DNA of 64,000 nucleotides from Pelotomaculum terephthalicicum JT (GCF_022410535.1 NZ_JAKNBL010000012.1:1-64000), one strand, 5' to 3'; counted from the first letter of the stretch, positions 25,069 through 34,379 are shown. Notes: generated by a model not told the origin, from the letters alone. Program-made: numbers and translations.

Positions 25069-26088
25069 CTAAACAAAATACTCCGCCTTTGCATCCGGGA
25101 AAAATTCACCAACCATATCCTCAAAATAAGCTTTAACCTCCGCAAAGAGTTCCTTTGGGTAGACATATTTACCGTACCCGAACTGCCCAAATTTAAAGGT
25201 CCTGTCCTCTTCTTCCAGGTCCAGCCGCGTGTTCGGGAAAACCTCCAGGATGGTGCTCTTGGCCCTTTTGGTAAAGCGGTGGGTAATAAACTCAAAGGTA
25301 AGGCCGGTAACTTTACCATCAAGCTCCGCAGCGGCTGTCTTGAACAACTCCCGGTAGCTCTCCCGCCACCCTTCCGAGACAATAATGGGCGCCACCAAAA
25401 ACCCCAGCGGGTAGCCGGCCGACGCCACTCTTTTGGCCGCCGCCAGCCTTTCTTCCAGCGGCGGGGTGGCGTGCTCGAACTGCCTGATGATCTCCCCGGT
25501 ATTGATGCTGAAGCGAAAACGGGTATGCCCATGATGGGGCGCTTCCAGCAGCGTGTCAACATCGGTGAATTTGGTGACGAAGCGGAAGCGGCCGCGCCCC
25601 TGTTCCCCGAAGAACTCAATAGCCTTTCTTAAAATGCCGGTGTAAGGCTCCGTGGGAATCGGGTCGGACGTGGCGGCCCCCTCAAAGACAGTGACCGCCG
25701 GCTTTCTTTTTTCCAGGTAATCTTTGGCGGCGCTCAAGATTTCCTCAGTGTTGACATAGATACGGATGTAAGGCTTTCTGCCCAGGTTGGTGAGCAGGTA
25801 GCAGTATTCACACTTGCCGGGGCAGGAAGTGGCCAGGGGCAGTTGAAAGTGGGCCGACGGCCTGCAGGTTTCAAAGCGCATCGTCCGGCGCACTCCCACC
25901 ACCAGGGTGCGTTTGCCCTCAAAATAGCCTTCGCCCGGGGTTTTGCCCGGAATCGAGGTGACCCTGTTATGAGATGACGTGAAGCCGGTTTCAACACCCC
26001 GGTCCTTGAAATAAGCCAGCAGCTTATCCCCCAAAGGGTACCGCAGGGAATCCGGTTCAAATATTACCCTTTGGGGAATAAATACCAT
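25069..26088 (-). CDS. splB: Spore photoproduct lyase-like radical SAM protein
   Basis: 339 residues, the normal SPL length. The radical SAM cluster is SCPGKCEYCYL (Cys 89, 93, 96), with the family's QLPLATSCPG and KPYIRIYVNTEEIL around it, then KTRFRFSINT-type sequence (TRFRFSINTGEIIRQFE), HRFTKRAK and the C-terminal GYGKYVYPKE. SPL repairs UV-made thymine dimers in germinating spores. A notable gap: B. subtilis SPL Cys141, the hydrogen donor in EAACTSD, aligns with Ala139 here (FEGAATSD), while the Tyr pair of the cluster region is kept. The protein may use another donor or act on another substrate. GGTG is the only ribosome-site-like sequence before the ATG. Confidence 0.82.
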   Translation of the reverse strand: MVFIPQRVIFEPDSLRYPLGDKLLAYFKDRGVETGFTSSHNRVTSIPGKTPGEGYFEGKRTLVVGVRRTMRFETCRPSAHFQLPLATSCPGKCEYCYLLTNLGRKPYIRIYVNTEEILSAAKDYLEKRKPAVTVFEGAATSDPIPTEPYTGILRKAIEFFGEQGRGRFRFVTKFTDVDTLLEAPHHGHTRFRFSINTGEIIRQFEHATPPLEERLAAAKRVASAGYPLGFLVAPIIVSEGWRESYRELFKTAAAELDGKVTGLTFEFITHRFTKRAKSTILEVFPNTRLDLEEEDRTFKFGQFGYGKYVYPKELFAEVKAYFEDMVGEFFPDAKAEYFV

Positions 26089-26207
26089 TCTTAATCACCA
26101 GCTTCTTAAAATAGTATAATTATAAAGCAAGTTCAGTATTACGCGAGCTCTACCCGGAGGGCGATTTTGACTGGTAATCATCTGTCCCGGACTTAGAAAA
26201 AAATTAT

Positions 26208-26236
26208 TTGATTCAAAGTTATTATTCCAATAAAAT
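26208..26236 (+). promoter_or_regulatory. SigA-type promoter of the MFS gene
   Basis: TTGATT (26208-26213), 17 bases, then TAAAAT (26231-26236). It lies about 55 bases before the likely TTG start at 26295. Confidence 0.6.
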
Positions 26237-26294
26237 AGAAACTAAAACAATCTAAATACCAATGATATTATCCGCGTTGAGGGGGCATCAGAAA

Positions 26295-27695
26295 TTGGCA
26301 CAAGATAATACATTAAGAAAATACTCGTTAATCACCGTAATGCTGGCTTCATTCATGACTCCCTTCATGGGCAGCGCGGTCAATTTGGCCATACCGGCGA
26401 TCGGGGAACAATTCAACAGCAGCACTTTCATGCTGAGCTGGGTGGTAAGCGGCTACCTCCTCTCTTCAGCGGCGCTGCTTCTGCCATTCGGCAGGCTGGC
26501 GGACATTCTCGGCAGGAAAAAGATTTTTGTGTGGGGTATTTTTGTTTTCACTCTGTCTTCATTGTTATGCAACCTGGCCTGGTCCATCCAGGCGCTGGTT
26601 TTCTTCAGGCTGCTGCAGGGAGCCGGCGGCGCCGCGCTCTTCAGTACGGGCATGGCCATATTAACCTCGGTTTTCCCGCCCCAGGAGAGAGGCAAGGTGC
26701 TGGGCATCAACGCCGCCACAGTTTATACCGGCCTTTCCCTGGGGCCGGTGCTGGGCGGCGCGATGAACCAGCACTTCGGCTGGCAGTCCATATTCTATCT
26801 CAACGTGCTGATTGGCTTGCCGGTCATGCTGCTGGCGGTTTGGAAAATAAAGGCGGAGTGGGCGGACGCCCGGAGCGAGCGGTTTGATTGGAACGGCGCC
26901 GCGCTCTACAGCGTTGGTTTGGGGTCTTTAATGTACGGCTTCTCAGCCATGGCCACCTATGCCCCGGCCAAAGCGCTCGCCGCTGCCGGCCTGATTTTGC
27001 TGGTCCTGTTCGTCAGGCGCCAGGCCAAGGTGCAACAGCCCATGTTGAATATCAAGCTGCTCAGTGGAAACACCGCGTTCGCCTATTCCAACCTGGCGGC
27101 TTTCATCAACTACAGCGCGACTTTCGCGGTCGGCTTCCTGCTCTCCCTGTACCTTCAGGTGGTTTTGGGCTATAACTCCCAGACAGCGGGCCTGATCCTG
27201 CTGTCGCAGCCGGTGCTCATGGCGCTGCTGTCTCCTTTCGCGGGAATTCTTTCCGACCGCGTGGAGCCGAGGATAGTCGCTTCCTGGGGAATGGGCCTGA
27301 CTACAATCGGACTGGCCTTATTTTATTTCATCGGCAAAGACACGCCCACATGGTTTATCGTGGCCAATCTCGCCCTGCTGGGTATCGGCTTCGCGCTGTT
27401 TTCCTCCCCCAACAACAACGCTATTATGGGATCGGTGGAAAAGCAGTTCTACGGCATAGCTTCATCAACCCTGGGAACCATGCGGCTCACCGGACAGGCC
27501 GCCAGCATGGCGCTGGCCACGCTAATCATAGACTTGCACATCGGCAGCGCCCAGCTGAATGCCGCAGACCCCGGCCTGCTCATTAAAAGTTTCAAAATAT
27601 CTTTCATTATATTTGCCGTTGCCTGTTTAGGGGGAATATTCGCCTCCCTGGCCAGGGGCGACATGAGGGGAGCTTCAATCCCCGATGAGCGATAA
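26295..27695 (+). CDS. MFS drug-efflux type transporter (DHA2 family)
   Basis: 466 residues from TTG 26295, chosen because GAGGGGG lies 9 bases upstream; an ATG at 26262 has no ribosome site. About 14 membrane helices, the DHA2 (EmrB/QacA) number. Family motifs: GRLADILGRKKIFVWG in the loop between helices 2 and 3 (motif A), and GLSLGPVLGGAM (motif C of drug antiporters). The likely role is proton-driven export of drugs, dyes or a metabolite across the cell membrane. It stands alone with its own promoter; no repressor gene adjoins it. Confidence 0.85.
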   Translation: MAQDNTLRKYSLITVMLASFMTPFMGSAVNLAIPAIGEQFNSSTFMLSWVVSGYLLSSAALLLPFGRLADILGRKKIFVWGIFVFTLSSLLCNLAWSIQALVFFRLLQGAGGAALFSTGMAILTSVFPPQERGKVLGINAATVYTGLSLGPVLGGAMNQHFGWQSIFYLNVLIGLPVMLLAVWKIKAEWADARSERFDWNGAALYSVGLGSLMYGFSAMATYAPAKALAAAGLILLVLFVRRQAKVQQPMLNIKLLSGNTAFAYSNLAAFINYSATFAVGFLLSLYLQVVLGYNSQTAGLILLSQPVLMALLSPFAGILSDRVEPRIVASWGMGLTTIGLALFYFIGKDTPTWFIVANLALLGIGFALFSSPNNNAIMGSVEKQFYGIASSTLGTMRLTGQAASMALATLIIDLHIGSAQLNAADPGLLIKSFKISFIIFAVACLGGIFASLARGDMRGASIPDER

Positions 27696-27952
27696 GTCAG
27701 CATCTGCCCGGCCGTCAGCGCGTTTTACGAGTTGATTGAATAGGTGGGCTGCTCTGGCCACGGGAACGGCGGCGGAAGCTTTTCCCGGAACTCAGGGTGA
27801 TATGCTTAGTTCAATGCAGGAGATCCCCGTCTGAGGATTTGTTGCCTTGTCTTGCAAGAGCCTCCCGGTCCGGTGCCAGAGGGGGCTGCTCCATCCATTC
27901 ATTTTTAATCATTATACTTTACTGAGAATTTAATTTTCCTCATCAAGCAGCT

Positions 27953-28630
27953 TTACTTTTCTACTGGGGAACAATGATGAACTATGCTGACGAATTCCTT
28001 GACTTTCCGGGAATCAAGCCACCCTTCCCGGGTAACCCCGCTGTGCACATCAACGGCATATGGCTGTACCGTCCGGACGGCTTCCACCACATTGCCGGAG
28101 TTTAACCCGCCGGCCAGGATTAGCGGCCGGGGCCATATGTCGTTCTTCAACCGCCTGGCTGCCTGAAAGTCAATAGTCAGGCCTGTGGAGCCTACTTTGC
28201 CCTTGCTGAAGCTGTCCAGCAATATGCAGTCCGCCCCGGCGGCAAGGTACTCGCTGCCGCATTGAGTCAGATTATCTCCCTCGATCGCGCCGGCCCCCTG
28301 CACGTGCAGCGTTTTGATAATTTCTACAGGTATTTTTGTCTTGAGGAGCGCCACATCTTCGGGCTTGTTGAATCCGTGCAGCTGAACGGCGTCCGGGCGG
28401 CAATGCTCCACCAGGCGGCAAATTCCGTCTGTATTTTCTGCGGTGATGATCAACACCGAGCGGATGGAAGGCGGTACCAGGGCAATAAACCGGCCGGCCT
28501 GTTCCCGGCTCAGGTTGCACGCGAGAGGCTGCCAGACCTCGGTGATAAAGCCGATTGCGTCCACTCCCGCCTTTGCCAGCAGTTCTATGTCCGACTCTTT
28601 CCTGCTGCCGCAAATCATTGTTTTGGTCAT
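27953..28630 (-). CDS. trpF: Phosphoribosylanthranilate isomerase
   Basis: 225 residues from ATG 28630, one base after the trpC stop; GGTGGAG at the trpC end is the ribosome site. TrpF motifs: MICGSRKESDIELL with the catalytic Cys, AVQLHGF, CILLDSFSKG with the Asp, and LILAGGLNSGNV and VDVHSGVTREGW for phosphate binding. It turns phosphoribosylanthranilate into CdRP in tryptophan synthesis. It ends the trpDCF operon; trpE, trpG, trpB and trpA are not in the window. Confidence 0.9.
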   Translation of the reverse strand: MTKTMICGSRKESDIELLAKAGVDAIGFITEVWQPLACNLSREQAGRFIALVPPSIRSVLIITAENTDGICRLVEHCRPDAVQLHGFNKPEDVALLKTKIPVEIIKTLHVQGAGAIEGDNLTQCGSEYLAAGADCILLDSFSKGKVGSTGLTIDFQAARRLKNDIWPRPLILAGGLNSGNVVEAVRTVQPYAVDVHSGVTREGWLDSRKVKEFVSIVHHCSPVEK

Positions 28631-28631
28631 A

Positions 28632-29375
28632 TTACTCCACCCCGCACCGGACGAAATCAGCCACAGTCCGGGCAGGGTCCCCGGACAGCAGGAACGCCGT
28701 GCCCACAAGCACCGCGTCGGCGCCTGCGGCAATGGAGCGCCGGACATCCGCCGCATCCCGGTGGGCGCTTTCACTAACAATCAGCGCATCACCCACCACC
28801 TGGCGGTAGCGGAAGAGCACGTCTTGTCCGAGCCGCAATTTATCGTCCCCTATTTCCAGCTCATCTATGTTTTTATTGTTGAATCCGACCAGCCGGGGCA
28901 GCGGCTCCAAGCCCCTCACCAGCGGCAGGTCCTCTATCCCCCTGGTTTCCACAAGGGCCGACATGCCTTGCCGGCGGACATATTTCAGCAGTTCAGGCAG
29001 TCTGCCGCCCGCCATGTGAGCAATCAGCAGCAAAGTTACCCTGCCGGGACAAGCAGGGTCCACTGCGGAAACCAGCGAGCGATAGAAGTCCACCCTTGCC
29101 TGGTCCGTAATGAAGTCCTTGATCAGCAGGGGCAGCGGCGTGGAGCGTAAAACGGCCGGAATATCTTTTTCGGGCTGCCCTCCAAAATGTACAGGCTCAG
29201 TCACCAGAGAAATGCCCGCGGCGCCGCCTTTTTCGTAGCACCTGGCGAGCAGTGCGGCGTCCCGGTCGTCCTGCCCGAGCTGCGCCGCCAGCTTGGGAAT
29301 TACCCGCTTTATTTCAGCAATGACCGGAACGTCGCCCCGTTGGCGGGCAGCGATAATAGATTCCGTCAGATTCAA
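28632..29375 (-). CDS. trpC: Indole-3-glycerol-phosphate synthase
   Basis: 247 residues; its ATG overlaps the trpD stop (ATGA), so translation is coupled. Motifs: PVIAEIKRVIP with the catalytic Lys, LLIKDFITD with a second Lys, GFNNKNID (usual GVNNRDL), VSESA, and ADAVLVGTAFL. It closes the indole ring of CdRP with loss of CO2 and water. It is shorter at the N-terminus than most IGPS and departs from the consensus SP after AEIKR, but the active-site set is recognisable. Confidence 0.88.
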   Translation of the reverse strand: MNLTESIIAARQRGDVPVIAEIKRVIPKLAAQLGQDDRDAALLARCYEKGGAAGISLVTEPVHFGGQPEKDIPAVLRSTPLPLLIKDFITDQARVDFYRSLVSAVDPACPGRVTLLLIAHMAGGRLPELLKYVRRQGMSALVETRGIEDLPLVRGLEPLPRLVGFNNKNIDELEIGDDKLRLGQDVLFRYRQVVGDALIVSESAHRDAADVRRSIAAGADAVLVGTAFLLSGDPARTVADFVRCGVE

Positions 29376-30403
29376 TGCAGCGCGCCCCCGATTTCCTGCG
29401 TTTTGCTTCTAATCTCATGCAACTTGGCCAAAGCCAGACCCGAGTCCAACGTCTCCCTGGCCAGCGCCAAACCTTCCGTCAAGTTTGCCGCTTGATCAGC
29501 CACCACAAAAGTGGCGGCCGTGTTTAGGAGAAGCATATCCCGCCGCGGCCCTGTTTCCTTTCCCTCAAAAATATCCATGATTATTTTCGCGTTGTCGTCA
29601 GGACCGCCCCCGGACAGCTCATCAATGCCACAGCGTTTCATGCCGAAATCCTCAGGCACGATAACAAAATAGTCGATCTTGCCGTCCTTAATCTCCGCCA
29701 CTTTGGTTTCCCCCATCAGCGAGATCTCATCCAGTCCGTCCATCCCGTGCACAACCATGGCATGGGTCAAGCCGACTTCCCGGACCACTTCGGCCACCTG
29801 TTCCACCAGATGAAGCTGATATACGCCGAGCACATGCCTTTTTGCGCCAGCGGGGTTGATCACCGGCCCGATAATCGTGAAAAATATCGTTTTGATGCCA
29901 AGGTCGTTTTCCGGTCCGAAAACTTTCATCATCACCGGGTGATAAAGCGGCGCGTACAAGAAGGAAAAGCCGATTTCCTCAATGAGTTTTTCCGCATGCA
30001 GCGGCTCAAGGTCCACCGGTATGCCCAGCGCCTCCAGCACATCGGCGCTGCCCGAAGAATGTGAAATGGAACGGGAGCCGTGCTTGGCGATTTTCACTCC
30101 GGCGGCGGCGGAAATTATCGCGTTGGCGGTGCTGATATTAAAGGTAGTCAGGCCGCCGCCGGTCCCGCAGGTATCGGTCAAATCACCGTTCACCCGCGGG
30201 TTTATGGTCACGCAGGCCCGGCGCATGGCCTTGGCAATTCCCGCTATCTCCGCCGTGGTCGGACCCTTCATCAACAGCGCCATTAAAAATCCCGCTATCT
30301 GCGTGGGTGAAAATTCATCTTCTTTTATACCGAAAATCACCTTATCTATTTCTTCCTGATTCAGCTCCTGTGTTTTAATCAGCTTCTGCAAAATGCCTTT
30401 CAT
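29372..30403 (-). CDS. trpD: Anthranilate phosphoribosyltransferase
   Basis: 343 residues from ATG 30403 with AGGAG 8 bases upstream. Motifs: DTCGTGGGLTTFNISTAN for PRPP (usual GTGGDG), KHGSRSISHSSGSADVLEAL, INPAGAKRHVLGVY, and a VVHGMDGLDEIS segment. It joins anthranilate to PRPP in the second step of tryptophan synthesis. It is the first gene of the operon, reached through a 270-base leader that carries a TRAP-type attenuator, so high tryptophan should cut its transcription. Confidence 0.93.
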   Translation of the reverse strand: MKGILQKLIKTQELNQEEIDKVIFGIKEDEFSPTQIAGFLMALLMKGPTTAEIAGIAKAMRRACVTINPRVNGDLTDTCGTGGGLTTFNISTANAIISAAAGVKIAKHGSRSISHSSGSADVLEALGIPVDLEPLHAEKLIEEIGFSFLYAPLYHPVMMKVFGPENDLGIKTIFFTIIGPVINPAGAKRHVLGVYQLHLVEQVAEVVREVGLTHAMVVHGMDGLDEISLMGETKVAEIKDGKIDYFVIVPEDFGMKRCGIDELSGGGPDDNAKIIMDIFEGKETGPRRDMLLLNTAATFVVADQAANLTEGLALARETLDSGLALAKLHEIRSKTQEIGGALH

Positions 30404-30559
30404 TATTTTGCTCCTCTCTTTCATATCAGTCTCTGGATTAAATCAATTATTTCCGGCTCAAGACAACAGTTTTTTGCCGGTTGATTGATTCGGTGACGGT
30501 TATGGGAAGATGTTGCAGGAAGATTATAAGAGGAGGTGCGGGTTAAGCCATTTTGGCAT

Positions 30560-30592
30560 AAATAAAACCAGCGCCTAGTCTGAGCGCTGGTT
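30560..30592 (-). terminator. Attenuator terminator in the trp leader
   Basis: On the minus strand AACCAGCGC (30592-30584) pairs perfectly with GCGCTGGTT (30574-30566) around 9 bases and is followed by TTTTATTT. Its 5' arm can instead pair with upstream sequence (30620-30603 with 30594-30580), which would open the terminator. This is the layout of a transcription attenuator. Confidence 0.85.
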
Positions 30593-30602
30593 AGTGATTG
30601 AT

Positions 30603-30658
30603 CTAACAGCCTCAACTCAGCTCTGTCTGCTCTCGTCTCTTCTTTATTAACTCGTCTC
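30603..30658 (-). promoter_or_regulatory. TRAP-binding (G/U)AG triplet repeats
   Basis: In the sense direction GAG triplets start at 30658, 30653, 30639, 30634, 30623, 30618 and 30613, then UAG at 30605. Most are separated by two bases, as in TRAP sites of Bacillus trp leaders. The last four lie in the 5' strand of the antiterminator, so TRAP with bound tryptophan would block it and let the terminator at 30560-30592 form. mtrB, the TRAP gene, is not in the window. Confidence 0.75.
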
Positions 30659-30679
30659 GTCACCTGTAAACTTAATTTT

Positions 30680-30708
30680 AATATAACACCGCGTTTTATA
30701 ACTGTCAA
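30680..30708 (-). promoter_or_regulatory. trpDCF promoter
   Basis: A consensus TTGACA (30708-30703), a 17-base spacer and TATATT (30685-30680) on the minus strand. Transcription would begin near 30673, just upstream of the first GAG triplets. Confidence 0.8.
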
Positions 30709-30817
30709 TAAAGTTTGCGACAATACCCCGTCACATCTTTATATCGATATCTTTCCTTTTATGCGATAGCTGGTTACAATAATAGTAATTGTTTTCTTGG
30801 GACAGGGGGTTATTCAT

Positions 30818-32722
30818 TTGCATGAATTGATCGCTAACATACCGCTTTTTTCCGGCTTGGACAGGATCAACCTGGCCAAAATAATCCCCGAAATGGAGAA
30901 GACCTCATTTGCCGCCGGACAGATCATATTTAACCAAGGTGACCCGGGAGACTCCCTGTTTATCATAGTTGACGGATTCGTTAATATTTTTTGCACCGAC
31001 AATGAAGGTAAAGCACAAGAGCTTGCCTGCCTGGGCACAGGGGAGTGCTTCGGAGAAATTTCCCTATTGACCGGCCAGCCCCGGACAGCCAGCGTTAAGG
31101 CCGCGACAGGCTTAACTGTATACGTGTTGTCTCAAACGGGCCTTTATAGCTTAATGAAAAAACATCATTCTCTTTCAATTTATTTCAATGAAGTATTAGC
31201 CGCGCGGCTCTTAGCCACCAACGCCGGACTAAGCGGTGAAAAGAGGGAAGAAAATGCAAGGGACACCCTAATAAACGGGCGTTATCTCACGGAAAATATC
31301 ACGTACAGGCGTCGGCAACCAACCAGTCGCTTCAATAATACAAGGATATCAATTGCCCTTGCGGGAGCGGCATTATGTATTATTTCCACCTTCTTTTTCT
31401 TGTCAAATGGCCTGAGCAAACCTCACATAATATTTATTGAGCTGCTGCTGGCGGCGACTTTCTGCTGGGGGTTGAATATCTTTTCATTTCATGTTGTATC
31501 TCTCTCCCTGCCTGTGCTGGCGGTCCTCTTAGGCGTCACCGCCACGGAAACGGCTTTTTCCGGTTTCTCCAACTCCTCATGGTATCTCCTGCTGGGCGTG
31601 TTTGCCATATCGGCGTCCATATCAAAAACAGGCTTATTGTTCAGGCTGGCGCTGTTATTACTGAGGAAATTTCCTCCCAACTACTTCGGGCAAACGCTGG
31701 CCTTCGCTCTGACCGGCCTGATCTTGACACCGGTTATCCCTTCAAATAATTGCCGGGCCGCGCTGGCCAGCCCGCTTGCCCGCAGCTTAAGCCAAGCCTT
31801 GAATCTAAAAAACTACAGCCCCGGCTCAGCGGGCATGGCCATGTCCTGCTTATTGGGTTTTGGTCAAATGTCTTTTTTGTTTCTCAACGGCTCGTCATCC
31901 AATCTCCTTGTATTAGGGCTGCTGCCGGCGGAGGTAAGTTCAAAAATAACATGGGGATATTGGTTGAAAGCGGCGTTGCCAATGGGCGCACTTTTCTTTT
32001 TTTTATCTTACCTGTTGATTATCCTTCTTTACCGGCCCCAAGAAAAACTGCGACTCAACCCGGCCGTTATCGAGGCGCAGATTAAGATTCTCGGGCAGAT
32101 CACCATGCAAGAAAAAATATCGTTAATGACTGTTATAATTACGATCCTCGCTTTCCTGACCCAGCCCTGGCACCACATCAACACCGCCTGGATCGCCATG
32201 CTTGGCTTTTTGATTCTGAGCGGGTGCGCGATACTGGATGAAAAAAGTGTGCGCTCAGATATCGACTGGAGTTATCTGATCGCATTCGGCTCTTTAACCG
32301 GACTGGGGAGCATCATGTCCTCTATTGGCTTAACTGCCGTTATTGCAAATAGCGTGGCGCCTTATTTGCATTTCACAGGGAATAAGGTGCTAATATTATT
32401 ATCCATTATTCTTGTCTTCTACCTGATTCGTTTCGCCCTGCCCGCCGCGCCCGCCCAAATAATCACCATGATTATGTTTATGCCGCTGGCTTCCGTGACC
32501 GGAATTAATCCATTCATTATCGGCTTGATCGTGATTCTGTGCAGCAACCCCTGGTTTCTTCCCCATCAAAGCACTGTTTACCAAAATGTTATTAATGGAA
32601 CCGAGGGAAAGTCGTTTCGCCATGAACAGGTCCTGAAACTTGCCCTCGCGCATTTCGTGATCACTCTGGTTGTAATTATTACCCAGATTCCATATTGGCG
32701 GGGCATCGGCTTGCTCCGTTAA
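30818..32722 (+). CDS. cNMP-binding domain fused to SLC13-type transporter
   Basis: 634 residues from TTG 30818 (AGGGGG 8 bases upstream; an earlier TTG at 30797 lies before that site). Residues about 5-130 form a cyclic-nucleotide-binding domain: GDSLFIIVDGFVNIF and the phosphate-binding cassette GECFGEISLLTGQPRTASV with its Glu and Arg. After a linker, about 12 membrane helices (170-634) resemble the DASS/SLC13 and ArsB/CitM carriers, with NSSNLLVLG-like and FALPAAPAQI segments (sequence NGSSSNLLVLGLLP). It should be an ion-coupled anion or carboxylate carrier gated by cAMP or cGMP. The CHASE2 cyclase at 5491 is a possible source of the signal. Confidence 0.8.
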   Translation: MHELIANIPLFSGLDRINLAKIIPEMEKTSFAAGQIIFNQGDPGDSLFIIVDGFVNIFCTDNEGKAQELACLGTGECFGEISLLTGQPRTASVKAATGLTVYVLSQTGLYSLMKKHHSLSIYFNEVLAARLLATNAGLSGEKREENARDTLINGRYLTENITYRRRQPTSRFNNTRISIALAGAALCIISTFFFLSNGLSKPHIIFIELLLAATFCWGLNIFSFHVVSLSLPVLAVLLGVTATETAFSGFSNSSWYLLLGVFAISASISKTGLLFRLALLLLRKFPPNYFGQTLAFALTGLILTPVIPSNNCRAALASPLARSLSQALNLKNYSPGSAGMAMSCLLGFGQMSFLFLNGSSSNLLVLGLLPAEVSSKITWGYWLKAALPMGALFFFLSYLLIILLYRPQEKLRLNPAVIEAQIKILGQITMQEKISLMTVIITILAFLTQPWHHINTAWIAMLGFLILSGCAILDEKSVRSDIDWSYLIAFGSLTGLGSIMSSIGLTAVIANSVAPYLHFTGNKVLILLSIILVFYLIRFALPAAPAQIITMIMFMPLASVTGINPFIIGLIVILCSNPWFLPHQSTVYQNVINGTEGKSFRHEQVLKLALAHFVITLVVIITQIPYWRGIGLLR

Positions 32723-32732
32723 AACTCGTTAA

Positions 32733-34379
32733 TCAACTAATAATTTCCGCCACAATACGATTCCGCCCCTTTAACTTTGCTTCATAAAGAGCGCTGTCCG
32801 CCCGCGCCAGCAACTCCTTCAAAAAATCCTCCCGTATATTTATCGACTCTGCATTTACGACACTAATCAGGCCAATACTGAGGGTAACCGTCAAATCCCC
32901 GATCATGGTCTTGACAATTTGGTTCTCCACCATCGACTTGATTCTATTGGCCAAAACAACCGCGCCTTCATTGTCCACCTGGGGTATGTAAATGATGAAT
33001 TCATCACCCCCGAACCTGGCCATTATATCCGACTTGCGCAGAGCCTTCTTGATGATTTCCACAACATCCCGCAGCACATCGTCTCCGGTTAGATGTCCGT
33101 GAGTGTCGTTAAGAAGCTTAAACCTGTCCAAATCCATCAGCATCAGTGAAAACGGAATATTGTAGCGGTGCGCGGCAACAATTTCATATTCCAGTTGATT
33201 TAGGATGTACCGTTTGTTATAACAACCGGTCAACGCATCCGTAATAGCCATCTGCTCAAGCTTCTTGTTCGCTTCGTAAAGCTCTGTCTGAAACCGCAGC
33301 AACTCATCGTTCTGCCGTTCAAGAGTCGCGTTTTTTTCGTTGATTTTTTCAATCAGCTTGCGCAATTCCGTTACGTTGTTAAAAGTAATGCTCCGGCCCA
33401 ACAAATTTTTTTTGTGGTCCACCACCGGTGCAATATGCATAGTGATATGGCGCGGTTGTTCCCGGCGGATAACTATTTCCGTCTTTAGTTTTTTCAATCT
33501 CTTTTGGTTATAATCTTCCAGGAACAATCCGGCCGGCTCAGTTTCTGAATGTGGATAGAACTTCTTAATATCAAAAACTTGGCCGGGCTGGAGGCTGAGC
33601 AGTTTGCCCGCACTCTTGTTAATATCGAGAACTACTTCATTTTGGTCAATGATCACCATGCCTGTGGCCATGCTGTCAATTACTTCACGCCGGGCAATAT
33701 TTACAATTCTGAACAAGTCATACTTCTGTATGGCTACCACAAAACATATGGTTAAAATAACGATGCCGGAGGAAGTCAGCCCCGGCACGATAACAGACTT
33801 AGGCAGAACAAAAGTGTTTAACAACACATCAGCGATTGACAGCGCGAGAAAAAATACAACTCCCCAGATACAAAGGCTCAGCTGCTTTTTCTTGTTTTTT
33901 TCAGAGACAGTGGCCAGCTCGTTTACCATTAGGGCACCGCCCACGATAAAGTAAATTATTATAAAAAATACAAACAGCCAAAAAAATGGCCCGTAAGTGC
34001 GCGTCACCCAGCCGTCAGCGGATGGCCGGGCGAACAAGTAATGCCACGGGTTGGTTATAACAAGCAGCGAGCACAGGACGGCGGGCGCGGCCCACAGGCA
34101 CAGGTACAGTTTCCTCGCGTTGCTGATCTTCCCGGTTAAAACAAGAGAAAACACATGCCACCCGTAGCCGAGAAAGCAGAGACTGACAAAAGCCGCGCTG
34201 AGAAATATCCATTGCAGCTGCTGGTCAGGGATAACATTAATAAGGAAATTGCAGAACGGCCACATGCCCAGAAAATAATGAAAAGCCAGGTAAACCTTAT
34301 AGAGAATTGTTATGTCATTCGCTACAAGAACATACATAAAAAGCACAAACAAGATAATAAAAAGATAAAAGTCCACCAC
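32733..34379 (-). CDS. Membrane-bound PAS-GGDEF diguanylate cyclase
   Basis: 548 residues from GTG 34379; AGGAG lies about 10 bases upstream. Seven or eight N-terminal membrane helices (about 1-235) of the histidine-kinase 7TM sensor type, a PAS domain (about 240-350; VIDSMATGMVIIDQNEVVLD), a short coiled coil, then a complete GGDEF domain (about 385-545) with RFGGDEFIIYIP and DRFKLLNDTHGHLTGDDVL. It should make c-di-GMP from GTP on a membrane signal. An RxxD inhibitory site is not obvious. Convergent with the transporter, 10 bases apart. Confidence 0.9.
   Translation of the reverse strand: MVDFYLFIILFVLFMYVLVANDITILYKVYLAFHYFLGMWPFCNFLINVIPDQQLQWIFLSAAFVSLCFLGYGWHVFSLVLTGKISNARKLYLCLWAAPAVLCSLLVITNPWHYLFARPSADGWVTRTYGPFFWLFVFFIIIYFIVGGALMVNELATVSEKNKKKQLSLCIWGVVFFLALSIADVLLNTFVLPKSVIVPGLTSSGIVILTICFVVAIQKYDLFRIVNIARREVIDSMATGMVIIDQNEVVLDINKSAGKLLSLQPGQVFDIKKFYPHSETEPAGLFLEDYNQKRLKKLKTEIVIRREQPRHITMHIAPVVDHKKNLLGRSITFNNVTELRKLIEKINEKNATLERQNDELLRFQTELYEANKKLEQMAITDALTGCYNKRYILNQLEYEIVAAHRYNIPFSLMLMDLDRFKLLNDTHGHLTGDDVLRDVVEIIKKALRKSDIMARFGGDEFIIYIPQVDNEGAVVLANRIKSMVENQIVKTMIGDLTVTLSIGLISVVNAESINIREDFLKELLARADSALYEAKLKGRNRIVAEIIS

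Noticed and set aside
26100-26200. tRNA-like GC-rich stretch after the SPL gene
   Set aside because: No cloverleaf can be formed and no T-loop GTTCGA sequence is present. No tRNA was found elsewhere in the window.
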